From positions 1 to 11,565 of the forward strand of contig CANFFZ010000062.1 in the NCBI GenBank assembly GCA_947446155.1: DNA of 11,565 nt, in the 5' to 3' direction. Of the stretch, positions 1 through 7,956 are shown piece by piece. The notes below the pieces were generated by a model that had not been told where the DNA came from, did no database searches, and worked only from the letters and a program-made list of their open reading frames with translations. The number at the start of each line of letters is the position of its first letter. Positions within the stretch are counted from its first letter, which is position 1. The translations under genes and the position numbers were made by a program. This stretch comes from Chloroflexota bacterium (GTDB lineage Bacteria; Chloroflexota; Dehalococcoidia; UBA2979).

Positions 1-1
1 C

Positions 2-1381
2 TGCACCAAAGAGGAGTACGACACCGTCATCGCGGAGACGATCCTCTTCCTCGAAGGCCGCTCCGCCGAGGTGCTGAAGCACACGCGCACCGAGATGGAG
101 CGCGCCGCCGCCAGCCTTGAGTTCGAGCGCGCGGCGCGGCTACGCGATCAGGCCGCGGCGATCCAGAAGGTAACAGAGCGCCAGCAGATGGCGACGACCA
201 CGAGCCTCGATGCCGACGTGTTCGCGCTCGCGCGAGCGGAGGACGAGGCGTGCGTGCAGGTGTTCTTCGTCCGCGGCACGGTGGTCGCCGACACCGACTC
301 GTTCATGCTCGACGGCACGCAGGACACCTCCGACGCGGATGTGTTGTCGGCATTCCTTGCGCAGTTCTACGCAGACGCGACGTACGTGCCGCGGGTGGTG
401 CTGCTGCCCTTCGAGCCCGCCGACCGCGACGACCTCGAAGTCGTGCTGCGGGAGCGTCGCGGTGGCGCGGTCGAACTCGCGGTTCCCGTCCGGGGAGAGC
501 GCCGAGGCCTCGTCCAGACCGCCGAGGAGAACGCGCGCGAGAGCCTGCGGATGCACCACGCCCGCTGGGTCGTTGACCGCGACAAGACCGAATCTGCGCT
601 GAATCTGCTGGCGACTGAACTCGACCTCCCGTCTCCCCCGCACCGGATCGAGTGTTATGACATCTCGACCATCCAGGGGACCAGCACGGTCGCCTCGATG
701 GTGGTGTTCCTGGATGGGCGGCCGGCGAACCAGCAGTACCGCCGCTTCCGCATCAAGACGGTGTCCGGCCAGGACGACTTCGCCTCTATGAAGGAAGTGC
801 TGACGCGGCGCTTCCGGCGGATCGCGAAGCGTCGCCGCGCCGAACTTGGCTCAGCGAACGCGACCGAGTCTGCCGAGGTGGCGGCCTCGATCTCCGAGGA
901 GCCCGAGGTCGAGCCGACCGAGGTCGCGGTGCCGGATGAGCCGTCGCCGTGGGACGAAATCCCCGACCTCGTGATCATCGACGGCGGCAAGGGCCAACTC
1001 GGTGTCGCACTCGATGTGATGCGCAACCTCGGGCTGCGTGACATTCCGGTGTGTGGACTCGCGAAGCAGCAAGAAGAGATCTTCGTCGCGGATGTGTCGG
1101 AGTCGATCATGCTGCCTCGACAGTCGGAGGCGCTCTACCTCGTGCAGCGCATCCGCGACGAGGCGCACCAATTCGCGATCACCTATCACCGGCAGGTACG
1201 TGGCAAGGCTGCGGTGCAGTCCGCCCTCGATGTGATCCCCGGCGTCGGCCCGAAGCGGAAGCGCGCACTGCTGCGCAAGTTCGGATCGGTCAAAGCGATC
1301 CGTGAAGCAAGCGTGGAAGAGATCGCGACGACGGTGGGCTTCACGGCACGTTTAGCAACAGCAGTCAAGGCCGCGCTCTAG
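2..1381 (+). CDS. uvrC: UvrABC excinuclease subunit C (5'-truncated by window edge)
   Basis: UvrC makes both incisions around a bulky DNA lesion after UvrA/UvrB have loaded on it. The open frame runs in from the left edge without a stop, so the GIY-YIG nuclease domain (3' incision) lies outside; 459 residues are visible. In order: a Cys-Thr-Lys-Glu-Glu-Tyr stretch at the edge, the UVR (UvrB-interacting) motif at visible residues about 25-58 (LEFERAARLRDQ), the RNase H-like endonuclease domain with ECYDIS (Asp at 220), VIIDGGKGQL (Asp at 327) and RDEAHQF...YHR (Asp 386, His 396), then a C-terminal helix-hairpin-helix (IPGVGPKRKRALL). These acidic and His residues match the 5'-incision site of the family. 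Oddity: an acidic, Glu/Pro/Ala-rich insertion (about nt 846-955) sits just before the IIDGGKGQ strand, where most homologues have a short loop. The TAG stop is at 1379-1381. Identification is very secure. Confidence 0.97.
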   Translation, partial: CTKEEYDTVIAETILFLEGRSAEVLKHTRTEMERAAASLEFERAARLRDQAAAIQKVTERQQMATTTSLDADVFALARAEDEACVQVFFVRGTVVADTDSFMLDGTQDTSDADVLSAFLAQFYADATYVPRVVLLPFEPADRDDLEVVLRERRGGAVELAVPVRGERRGLVQTAEENARESLRMHHARWVVDRDKTESALNLLATELDLPSPPHRIECYDISTIQGTSTVASMVVFLDGRPANQQYRRFRIKTVSGQDDFASMKEVLTRRFRRIAKRRRAELGSANATESAEVAASISEEPEVEPTEVAVPDEPSPWDEIPDLVIIDGGKGQLGVALDVMRNLGLRDIPVCGLAKQQEEIFVADVSESIMLPRQSEALYLVQRIRDEAHQFAITYHRQVRGKAAVQSALDVIPGVGPKRKRALLRKFGSVKAIREASVEEIATTVGFTARLATAVKAAL

Positions 1382-1467
1382 TTCGGTGCGTTGTGTTTCA
1401 CGGGCGCATACGCCGATTCCCGCGCAGACGCGATACGAAATCTTCATCCATGAATCAACGCGTTATG

Positions 1468-1496
1468 TAGACACCACTTGCGTGCGCCTGTATACG
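1468..1496 (+). promoter_or_regulatory. Candidate sigma70-type promoter for xerC
   Basis: TAGACA (1468-1473, 5 of 6 to TTGACA) is followed after exactly 17 bases by TATACG (1491-1496, 4 of 6 to TATAAT). It lies in a locally AT-richer pocket of the uvrC-xerC gap. Transcription would start near 1503, giving a leader of about 117 nt before the GTG of xerC. This rests on consensus matching only. Confidence 0.42.
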
Positions 1497-1546
1497 TAGT
1501 TACCCGCGGGCAGGGTTCAGCACACCCAGCAGTCCGAAACACAGAA

Positions 1547-1565
1547 GTGCGCCACACAGGCGCAC
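1547..1565 (+). repeat. Inverted repeat (7-bp stem) in the xerC leader
   Basis: GTGCGCC, a 5-base ACACA loop, then GGCGCAC: a perfect 7-bp, GC-rich hairpin. No T run follows, so it does not look like a classical terminator. It would lie in the 5' leader if the promoter at 1468-1496 is used. A smaller hairpin (TCGTA/TACGA, 1582-1596) follows it. Function unknown. Confidence 0.35.
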
Positions 1566-1619
1566 GCGGAGAGCGTCGGGCTCGTACTCGATACGACGAG
1601 GCGAGAGGAAGGATTCACG

Positions 1620-2567
1620 GTGCACGAACGCATCAAGGCATTCCTGCACTACCTCTCCGCTGAACGCGGCGCATCCAAGAACACGATCGATGCCTATCGC
1701 AACGACCTCGGCGGATTCGAGCGCTTCGTGACGGGCGACCATCGGGCTGGCACCAACGGCACGAGCGCAAACGGCGCATCGGCTGCGACAATGACGGTCG
1801 CCAAGGGCGTCACCAAGGACACAATCCTCGGGTTCATCGGCGACCTGAACGGGCGCTCCTACTCGAAGGCGACCGTGGCGCGCAAAGTCGCTGCCGTGAA
1901 GTCGTTCTGTGCCTTCCTCCTGGATCACGGCGACCTCACCTCGAACCCCACTGCGCAGATCGACTCCCCCCGCGCCCCGAAGCCCGTGCCGAAGCCGATG
2001 AGCACCGAGGAAGTCGACCTGCTACTCAAAGAACCTCGTAAGTACGACTCCGCCGAGGCCGTCCGCGACCACGCGATGCTCGAGTTGATGTACGCCACGG
2101 GGATGCGGGTCACGGAACTCGTGTCCTTAAACATGGGCTCCGTCCACCTGACACCGGCACCGGCGTGGGCACGCTGCCTGGGCAAGGGCTCCAAGGAACG
2201 CACCATCCCCGTCCACGAGGCGGCGGTGCAGGCGCTCACGAAGTACCTCGACGAGGCGCGCCCGATCTTGCTGAAGAACCGGACGCAGCACGCCCTCATC
2301 GTGAACCGTCGCGGCGAGCGGCTCACCCGCCAGGGGTTCTGGCTCATCCTGAAGGGCTACGCGAAGTCGGCGGGCATCGCCGCCCACGTGACCCCGCACA
2401 CCCTTCGCCACTCGTTCGCGACACACCTCCTCCGCGGCGGCGCGTCCGTGCGCGACGTGCAGGAACTCCTGGGCCACGCAAACGTGTCTACGACGCAGGT
2501 CTACACGCAGTTGGCGGACGAGCACCTCCGCGAGGTCTACCAGTCCGTCCACCCGCGAGCGCGCTGA
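1620..2567 (+). CDS. xerC: XerC-type site-specific tyrosine recombinase
   Basis: Tyrosine recombinase of the Xer group, which resolves chromosome dimers at dif. The length, 315 aa, is close to the Xer norm of about 300. The N-terminal SAM-like core-binding domain covers about residues 1-110 (FLHYLSAERGASKNTIDAYRNDL). The catalytic domain follows with the complete set: Arg163 (ATGMRVTEL), Lys192 (GKGSKER), His260 and Arg263 (HTLRHSFATHLL), His286 (ELLGHANVSTTQ) and the nucleophile Tyr295. The GTG start is chosen because GAGAGGAAGGA at 1603-1613 sits 6 nt upstream and the protein begins like Xer homologues. An Asn/Gly/Thr/Ala-rich insert of about 20 residues (near 43-60) interrupts the N-terminal domain. 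The ELLGHAN style favours XerC over XerD, and the lone chromosomal position beside uvrC favours a housekeeping Xer over a phage integrase. No dif-like site is recognisable nearby. Confidence 0.9.
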   Translation: MHERIKAFLHYLSAERGASKNTIDAYRNDLGGFERFVTGDHRAGTNGTSANGASAATMTVAKGVTKDTILGFIGDLNGRSYSKATVARKVAAVKSFCAFLLDHGDLTSNPTAQIDSPRAPKPVPKPMSTEEVDLLLKEPRKYDSAEAVRDHAMLELMYATGMRVTELVSLNMGSVHLTPAPAWARCLGKGSKERTIPVHEAAVQALTKYLDEARPILLKNRTQHALIVNRRGERLTRQGFWLILKGYAKSAGIAAHVTPHTLRHSFATHLLRGGASVRDVQELLGHANVSTTQVYTQLADEHLREVYQSVHPRAR

Positions 2568-2572
2568 CCTGA

Positions 2573-3931
<1,359 letters not shown>

Positions 3932-3941
3932 GCGACCCGCG

Positions 3942-4862
3942 ATGACCGGCGAAACAGCGCACGACGGGCACGACCACCCACCGCTGCGGATCGCCGACCC
4001 ACCGCAGCGCGTCTCCGGCATGCGTGTGCTCCCCGGCTGGGCGCTCCCCGGCAAACCGGAGGGCCTCGACGAAGTCGAGGAGGACGCGTGGCGTCAGACG
4101 GGGTTTGTATGCGCTGAGGAATGGGGGCTGCTTGAGGCGAACCTGAACCTGCAGGCGCGCATCTCGGCGGCTGGCTATCAGGTGACTGCGCGGAACATGA
4201 CGATGGCCGCGTACGGGAGCCTGTGGAGTCGCTCCTTCTTGCTGCTGTCGGACGCGGCAGCCCTCGTCCGGCGGGGCGCGTACCAGTCCGCGATCCCCCT
4301 CGTGCGGAACGCCGTAGAGATGGTGGCGGCCCAGCACGGCATCACTGCGGAGATGGACGAGTGGCGGCGCTGGACGCACGAGGCCTACGGGCGGCACGAG
4401 GCCACCCGTTCGATTGAGGTCGGCCTCGGCCAGTACTTCTCCGGTGAGTCGATCGCCGGGGACGCACAGCTGCGGACGATCTACCGGGCAGCCTCAGACC
4501 TCGCGCGGCCCAACTTCGGGCCGACGGCGCTGTTCGTGGCCGAGGGCGCCAGCCACGAGCGCTACCCACTGGTGTTCGCCGACCGGGCGTTCCACCTCGG
4601 CTGGGCGCAGTTGGTGCTCGGCTGGGCGCTCCGTGTTGGCATCGCCCAACTGCACGAGGCGCTCCACCAGCAGTCGCACTTCCCTGCCGCCGCGGACCTG
4701 CGCGCGGAGGCCGTGGCCCACGTCCGAGCCGCCGAGGCGGCCCTGGAGGCGTCCGGGCGCTGCCACATCGAGGAGTGGGAAGACCCTCGAGGGCGGCGGC
4801 GGACGATCCTCACAGATTTCAGGCGGAAGCCTGCTGACGCCCCGACGCGTATCCTGCTGTAG
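3942..4862 (+). CDS. Conserved-looking protein of unknown function, mainly helical
   Basis: I do not recognise this 306-aa protein. ATG at 3942 is preferred because it falls 10 nt after the eno stop; the same frame is open further upstream but only inside eno. The ribosome-binding site is weak (AGG overlapping the eno stop). Features visible: a His/Asp/Pro-rich start (1-25), a Trp/Glu-rich segment (50-66), a long helical run with NMTMAAYGSLWSRSFLLLSDAAALVRRGAYQSAIPLVRNAVEM (about 85-127), an ASDLARPNFGP motif (184-194), a hydrophobic amphipathic stretch near 217-240, and a basic C-terminus. Arg and Glu spaced in the RNAVEM helix resemble HEPN/DUF5677-like helical bundles, but that is a weak impression. 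There is no signal peptide and no clear membrane segment. It ends 9 nt before the AlkZ-like gene, so it is likely co-transcribed with it. Codon bias resembles the neighbours, so it is a real gene. Confidence 0.8.
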   Translation: MTGETAHDGHDHPPLRIADPPQRVSGMRVLPGWALPGKPEGLDEVEEDAWRQTGFVCAEEWGLLEANLNLQARISAAGYQVTARNMTMAAYGSLWSRSFLLLSDAAALVRRGAYQSAIPLVRNAVEMVAAQHGITAEMDEWRRWTHEAYGRHEATRSIEVGLGQYFSGESIAGDAQLRTIYRAASDLARPNFGPTALFVAEGASHERYPLVFADRAFHLGWAQLVLGWALRVGIAQLHEALHQQSHFPAAADLRAEAVAHVRAAEAALEASGRCHIEEWEDPRGRRRTILTDFRRKPADAPTRILL

Positions 4863-4871
4863 CAGGCCCTC

Positions 4872-6020
4872 ATGCCAGAACTCTCCCCCGCCACCAGGTC
4901 CGCTGCACGTCGCGAAGAAGTGCTCACTACGCGTGCCCTGAACCGTGCGCTGATCGAGCGTCAATTCCTGCGCGAGCGCGCCTCCCTCGGGGCAGTCGAG
5001 GCCATCGAACATCTGGCCGGGATGCAGTCGCAGCAGCCGCTGGCGCCGTACGTCGGCCTGTGGACCCGCCTCGAGGGCTTCGCGGTCGAGGAACTGGCGA
5101 AGGCGACCACCGAGCGGCAGGTCGTCCGCGCGCCGATGATGCGCGGGACGATCCACCTTGTGAGCGCTCGCGACTGCCTGGCGCTGCGGCCGGTCGTGCA
5201 ACGCGTGCTGGAGCGCGCGACCTACAGCGGCAGCCCGTTCGGGCGCGCGCTCATCGGCCTGGACGAAGATGCGCTCCTCGCGACGGCCCGGCGAGAACTC
5301 GAGGCCCAGCCGAGGACGAGGGCAGCCCTGGGCGCACTGCTGGCGAAGCGCTGGACCGCCAGTGACGCCCTGTCGCTCGCCTACTGCGCGACATACCTGC
5401 TGCCGGTCGTCCAGGTGCCACCTCGCGGGGTGTGGGGCAGCCATGCGCCGGCGACGTGGACGACGGTGGAGGGCTGGCTCGACCGAGGGCTGACGAAGCG
5501 GCCCTCGGTCGGTGCGCTCGTCATGCGCTACTTCGCCGCGTTCGGACCGGCCACGATCCAGGACGCCCAGGCGTGGAGCGGCATCACCCATCTCCGCGAG
5601 GTGATCGACCGCCTCCGCCCCCGGCTACGCACCTTCCGAGGTGAGGACGGCAGCGAGCTGTTCGACCTTCCGGACGCTCCGCGCCCCGACCCGGAGACGC
5701 CCGTACCGCCTCGATTCCTCCCGGAGTACGACAACCTGCTGCTGTCGCACGCCGACCGCAGCCGTGTCATCCCCGAGGAACGGGCACCCGCACCGCTCGG
5801 CGGCAACGGTGCCGGAGGCGGCAGTTTCCTGCTGGACGGCGCCTTCGCCGGCTTCTGGCGCATCGTCCGCGAAGGCGAGACCGCGACGCTGCTCGTCGAG
5901 CCGTTTGCTCGCCTCGGTGGAGACGACCGGGACGGCCTGGAAGCGGAGGCGGAACGCCTCGCCGCCTTCGTGGCGCCCGACGCGGTGCGGCACAACGTGG
6001 CATTCGCCGCGCCAGGGTGA
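4872..6020 (+). CDS. Winged-helix protein of the AlkZ/YcaQ (HTH_42) family, probable DNA glycosylase
   Basis: 382-aa member of the winged-helix family that includes AlkZ and YcaQ. These DNA glycosylases excise bulky alkylated bases or unhook interstrand crosslinks. The family hallmarks are visible: LTTRALNRALIERQ near the start (18-31), then HLAGMQSQQPLAPYVGLWTRL, with the catalytic-type motif Gln52-Ser53-Gln54 (QxQ, as in AlkZ; YcaQ-type members use QxD), MMRGTIHLVSARD, and the C-terminal LLDGAFAGFWRI and VEPFARL strands. The length fits three tandem winged-helix domains. A Gly/Pro-rich insert (near GGNGAGGG) precedes the last domain. ATG at 4872 lies 9 nt after the previous stop, with a weak CAGG 5 nt upstream, suggesting coupling. 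AlkZ members are often linked to natural-product gene clusters for self-resistance; none is seen here, so a general repair role is more likely. Exact substrate is unknown. Confidence 0.85.
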   Translation: MPELSPATRSAARREEVLTTRALNRALIERQFLRERASLGAVEAIEHLAGMQSQQPLAPYVGLWTRLEGFAVEELAKATTERQVVRAPMMRGTIHLVSARDCLALRPVVQRVLERATYSGSPFGRALIGLDEDALLATARRELEAQPRTRAALGALLAKRWTASDALSLAYCATYLLPVVQVPPRGVWGSHAPATWTTVEGWLDRGLTKRPSVGALVMRYFAAFGPATIQDAQAWSGITHLREVIDRLRPRLRTFRGEDGSELFDLPDAPRPDPETPVPPRFLPEYDNLLLSHADRSRVIPEERAPAPLGGNGAGGGSFLLDGAFAGFWRIVREGETATLLVEPFARLGGDDRDGLEAEAERLAAFVAPDAVRHNVAFAAPG

Positions 6021-6108
6021 GCGGAAGCCACCCCCTCCCCCACACGCCTCGCGCTCGCTACGATCCGGGCGCGCTGTTCTCCCTGATCCGGCGCTTGGAG
6101 GGCTTCCG

Positions 6109-7125
6109 ATGACGCTGCGAGTCGGCATCAACGGCTTCGGTCGCACCGGCCGTCAGGCATTCCGTGCGTGGTGGGAACACCGCCGGGGTGACTTCGAGAT
6201 CGTCGCAATCAATCGCGGCCCGGTGGAGATCCGTACGCACCTGCTGCGCTACGACTCCGACTACGGCCGCTTCCCCGCCACCATCGAGAACGGCAAGGAC
6301 TCGTTCACCGTCGGCGGCACGCATGAGGTGCGCGTCTTCAACGCGGACGACCCGGCGGAGATCCCCTGGGGTGAGGCGAACGTCGACCTCGTCATCGACT
6401 GCACGGGCAAGTTCCGCGACGCGAAGCAGGCGAAGGCACACCTGCGCGACACGGTGAAGAAGGTCCTCATTTCCGCCCCCGCGAAGAACGATGACTGGAC
6501 CGTGATCATGGGCGCGAACCAGTCCGAGTACGACCCGAAGAACCACCACATCATTTCGGCGGGATCGTGTACGACGAACTGCGTGGTCCTGGCCGTGAAG
6601 GTGCTGAACGACGCGTTCGGCGTCGAGCGCGGGATGATGACGACGGTCCACTCCTACACGGGTGACCAGAACCTCGTGGACAACAGTCACAAGGACCTGC
6701 GCCGCGCCCGCGCGGCCGGCCTCAACATCGTGCCGACCTCCTCGGGCGCCTCGGAAGCCGTCGGGAAGATCATCCCGTCGCTCGCCGGCAAATTCGATGG
6801 CTTTGCGTACCGCGTGCCGACACCGACGGTGTCCGTACTCGACCTCGTCACCTCGCTACGCGACACGCCCTCGACGGGCGCGATCAACGAGGCGTACCTA
6901 ACGGCGGCGGAGGGCGAACTGAAGGGCTTCATGTTCTACGAGACCGACGAACTGGTCTCGATGGACTTCAAAGGCCACCCCGGCTCCGCGATCCACGACG
7001 CTCCGACCACCCTGGTGATCCCCGGCGGGATGACGAAGACGATGGCCTGGTACGACAACGAGTGGGGTTACTCCTGCCGCCTCACAGACGTGGTCGCGAT
7101 GATCGCTGAGCGAGGGCTCTCCTAG
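6109..7125 (+). CDS. gap: Glyceraldehyde-3-phosphate dehydrogenase, type I
   Basis: Oxidises glyceraldehyde-3-phosphate to 1,3-bisphosphoglycerate, or the reverse, in the cytosol. It is full length (338 aa). ATG is chosen because the frame begins exactly with the Rossmann strand (MTLRVGINGFGRTGR) and GGAGG at 6097-6101 stands 7 nt upstream; the same frame stays open far upstream but overlaps the previous gene. Conserved elements are the nucleotide loop GFGRTGR (9-15), the nucleophile Cys154 (SAGSCTTNC), His181 (TTVHSYTGDQ), the phosphate loop TSSGASEAVGK (210-220), RVPTPTVSVLDL and the closing YDNEWGYS (315-322). Oddities: SAGSC instead of the usual SNASC, and Asn35-Arg36-Gly37 where NAD enzymes usually have Asn-Asp. 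The hydrophilic Arg could favour NADP; this is inference. A possible -10 box TACGAT lies at 6059-6064. Function is certain, cofactor preference is not. Confidence 0.96.
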   Translation: MTLRVGINGFGRTGRQAFRAWWEHRRGDFEIVAINRGPVEIRTHLLRYDSDYGRFPATIENGKDSFTVGGTHEVRVFNADDPAEIPWGEANVDLVIDCTGKFRDAKQAKAHLRDTVKKVLISAPAKNDDWTVIMGANQSEYDPKNHHIISAGSCTTNCVVLAVKVLNDAFGVERGMMTTVHSYTGDQNLVDNSHKDLRRARAAGLNIVPTSSGASEAVGKIIPSLAGKFDGFAYRVPTPTVSVLDLVTSLRDTPSTGAINEAYLTAAEGELKGFMFYETDELVSMDFKGHPGSAIHDAPTTLVIPGGMTKTMAWYDNEWGYSCRLTDVVAMIAERGLS

Positions 7126-7151
7126 CCGTTCGCATGCCTGCCCCTGCACTC

Positions 7152-7181
7152 CACAACCGCCCCGGATTCGGGGCGGTTGTG
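7152..7181 (+). terminator. Strong hairpin after gap, probable terminator
   Basis: CACAACCGCCCC and GGGGCGGTTGTG form a perfect 12-bp stem around a 6-base loop (GGATTC), 26 nt after the gap stop. The following bases (TTATGTT) are T-rich but not a clean T run, so termination may be partial or Rho-assisted. The perfection of the stem in an intergenic site is the main support. The stem is nearly symmetric, so it could act on either strand. Confidence 0.65.
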
Positions 7182-7229
7182 TTATGTTCGGTTCGCCGAG
7201 GCGGCGGGGGCCTTTCGGCGCTCCTAACG

Positions 7230-7259
7230 CGGAGACGGCTCTGCTCGAATTCGTCTCCG
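7230..7259 (+). repeat. 8-bp inverted repeat between gap and the DUF1801 gene
   Basis: CGGAGACG (7230-7237) and CGTCTCCG (7252-7259) are perfectly complementary around a 14-base loop containing GAATTC. It could be an RNA stem-loop in the leader of the downstream gene, or an operator for a dimeric repressor. No T run follows. Only the symmetry is seen; the role is unknown. Confidence 0.35.
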
Positions 7260-7271
7260 TGCCACCCACTC

Positions 7272-7331
7272 CGACTCCTCAGGCCACCTCGGCTCGCGGT
7301 ACCTTCCATCTCCCGACCAACCGAGGAGTCG
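7272..7331 (+). promoter_or_regulatory. Inverted repeat covering the ribosome-binding site of the DUF1801 gene
   Basis: CGACTCCTC (7272-7280) is the exact reverse complement of GAGGAGTCG (7323-7331), which contains the Shine-Dalgarno GAGGAG of the gene starting at 7336. A second upstream block, CCTCGG (7287-7292), can pair with CCGAGG (7321-7326), again covering the site. In a transcript long enough to include the left arms, translation could be masked. A possible -10 box TACCTT (7300-7305) lies between the arms and would give a short, unmasked transcript. All regulation is inferred. Confidence 0.35.
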
Positions 7332-7335
7332 CGCG

Positions 7336-7917
7336 ATGACCAACCAATCCTCCACCGACAGTCGATTCGACGAGATCCTCGCCGCGCGATCCGCCGAAGT
7401 GGCATCGCTGGCTCGCCGCGTACAGGCGCTGGTGCGCGACACGCTCCCCGACCTCGACTGGGTGCCGAACCACGGTCAGGAGGGCATCGGCTTCGGCGTC
7501 GACCAGTACGGGCATGACGGCTGGGGTGTCGGTGTCATCGGTGTCGCGAAGAACTGGGTGACCCTCGGCTTCATGCGTGGCGCGCAACTCCCCGACCCGC
7601 ACGGGATCGTGGAGGGCACCGGGCGGAACGTGCGCCACGTGAAGGTGCGCACCGCGCAAGCCTTCGAGGAGCGCAAGGACGCACTCGTCACGCTGTTACG
7701 TGCGGCGACGGGTGTCTCCGCGCCAGCGGCCGTGCAGGGCGCCCTGGACCTCGGTGAGGTCGATGAGCCAACGCGGCATTCGGCGCTGTCAGCGGAGCGC
7801 AGTCAGGTCGGGCGGGCTGCTCAGGGAGCCCGCCTCGCGGCGCAGGCCTCCACTGCGCAAGCCTCGGCGCCAGCGATCGCGAAGAAGCCCGTCGCCAAGA
7901 AGCCGTCGAGGCGGTAG
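7336..7917 (+). CDS. DUF1801 (YdhG/YjbR-like) domain protein with basic C-terminal tail
   Basis: 193-aa protein. Residues about 10-125 match the DUF1801 type of fold (related to the YdhG/iron-chaperone-like group): RVQALVRDTLPDLDW, a glycine-rich middle (GWGVGVIGVAKNWVTLGF), then the most characteristic block LPDPHGIVEGTGRNVRHVKV (85-104). Molecular function is poorly defined for the family. From about residue 141 the protein turns into a low-complexity Ala/Gln/Ser tail ending in AIAKKPVAKKPSRR, which resembles the Lys/Pro/Ala tails of nucleic-acid-binding proteins. ATG at 7336 has GAGGAG at 7323-7328 with a 7-nt spacer. The gene stands alone between a gap-side hairpin and the ffh promoter, so it is probably monocistronic. 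Family assignment is fairly sure; function is not. Confidence 0.8.
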   Translation: MTNQSSTDSRFDEILAARSAEVASLARRVQALVRDTLPDLDWVPNHGQEGIGFGVDQYGHDGWGVGVIGVAKNWVTLGFMRGAQLPDPHGIVEGTGRNVRHVKVRTAQAFEERKDALVTLLRAATGVSAPAAVQGALDLGEVDEPTRHSALSAERSQVGRAAQGARLAAQASTAQASAPAIAKKPVAKKPSRR

Positions 7918-7944
7918 CGAGGCGCGCGTCCCGGCGACGCCACG

Positions 7945-7950
7945 TACACT
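7945..7950 (+). promoter_or_regulatory. -10 box for a probably leaderless ffh transcript
   Basis: TACACT (4 of 6 to TATAAT), followed by CG, lies in the 39-nt gap before ffh. Its last base is 6 nt from the ATG at 7957, so a start of transcription at the usual distance falls on the A of the start codon. No Shine-Dalgarno sequence precedes the ATG. No -35 match is visible at 16-18 bp, which is common in leaderless promoters of GC-rich bacteria. Confidence 0.5.
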
Positions 7951-7956
7951 CGAAGC

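Noticed and set aside
1382..1619. A dif recombination site next to xerC
   Set aside because: Several short palindromes (AACGCGTT, GTATAC) are present, but none has the two imperfect 11-bp arms around a 6-bp centre expected of dif.
4494..5591. 365-aa minus-strand frame over the unknown gene and the AlkZ-like gene
   Set aside because: Spans parts of two well-supported + strand genes, low-complexity composition, no motif.
5641..6108. Upstream extension of the gap frame by 156 codons
   Set aside because: The frame is open only because of GC bias; it overlaps the AlkZ-like gene out of frame, and the Shine-Dalgarno sequence and Rossmann N-terminus fix the start at 6109.
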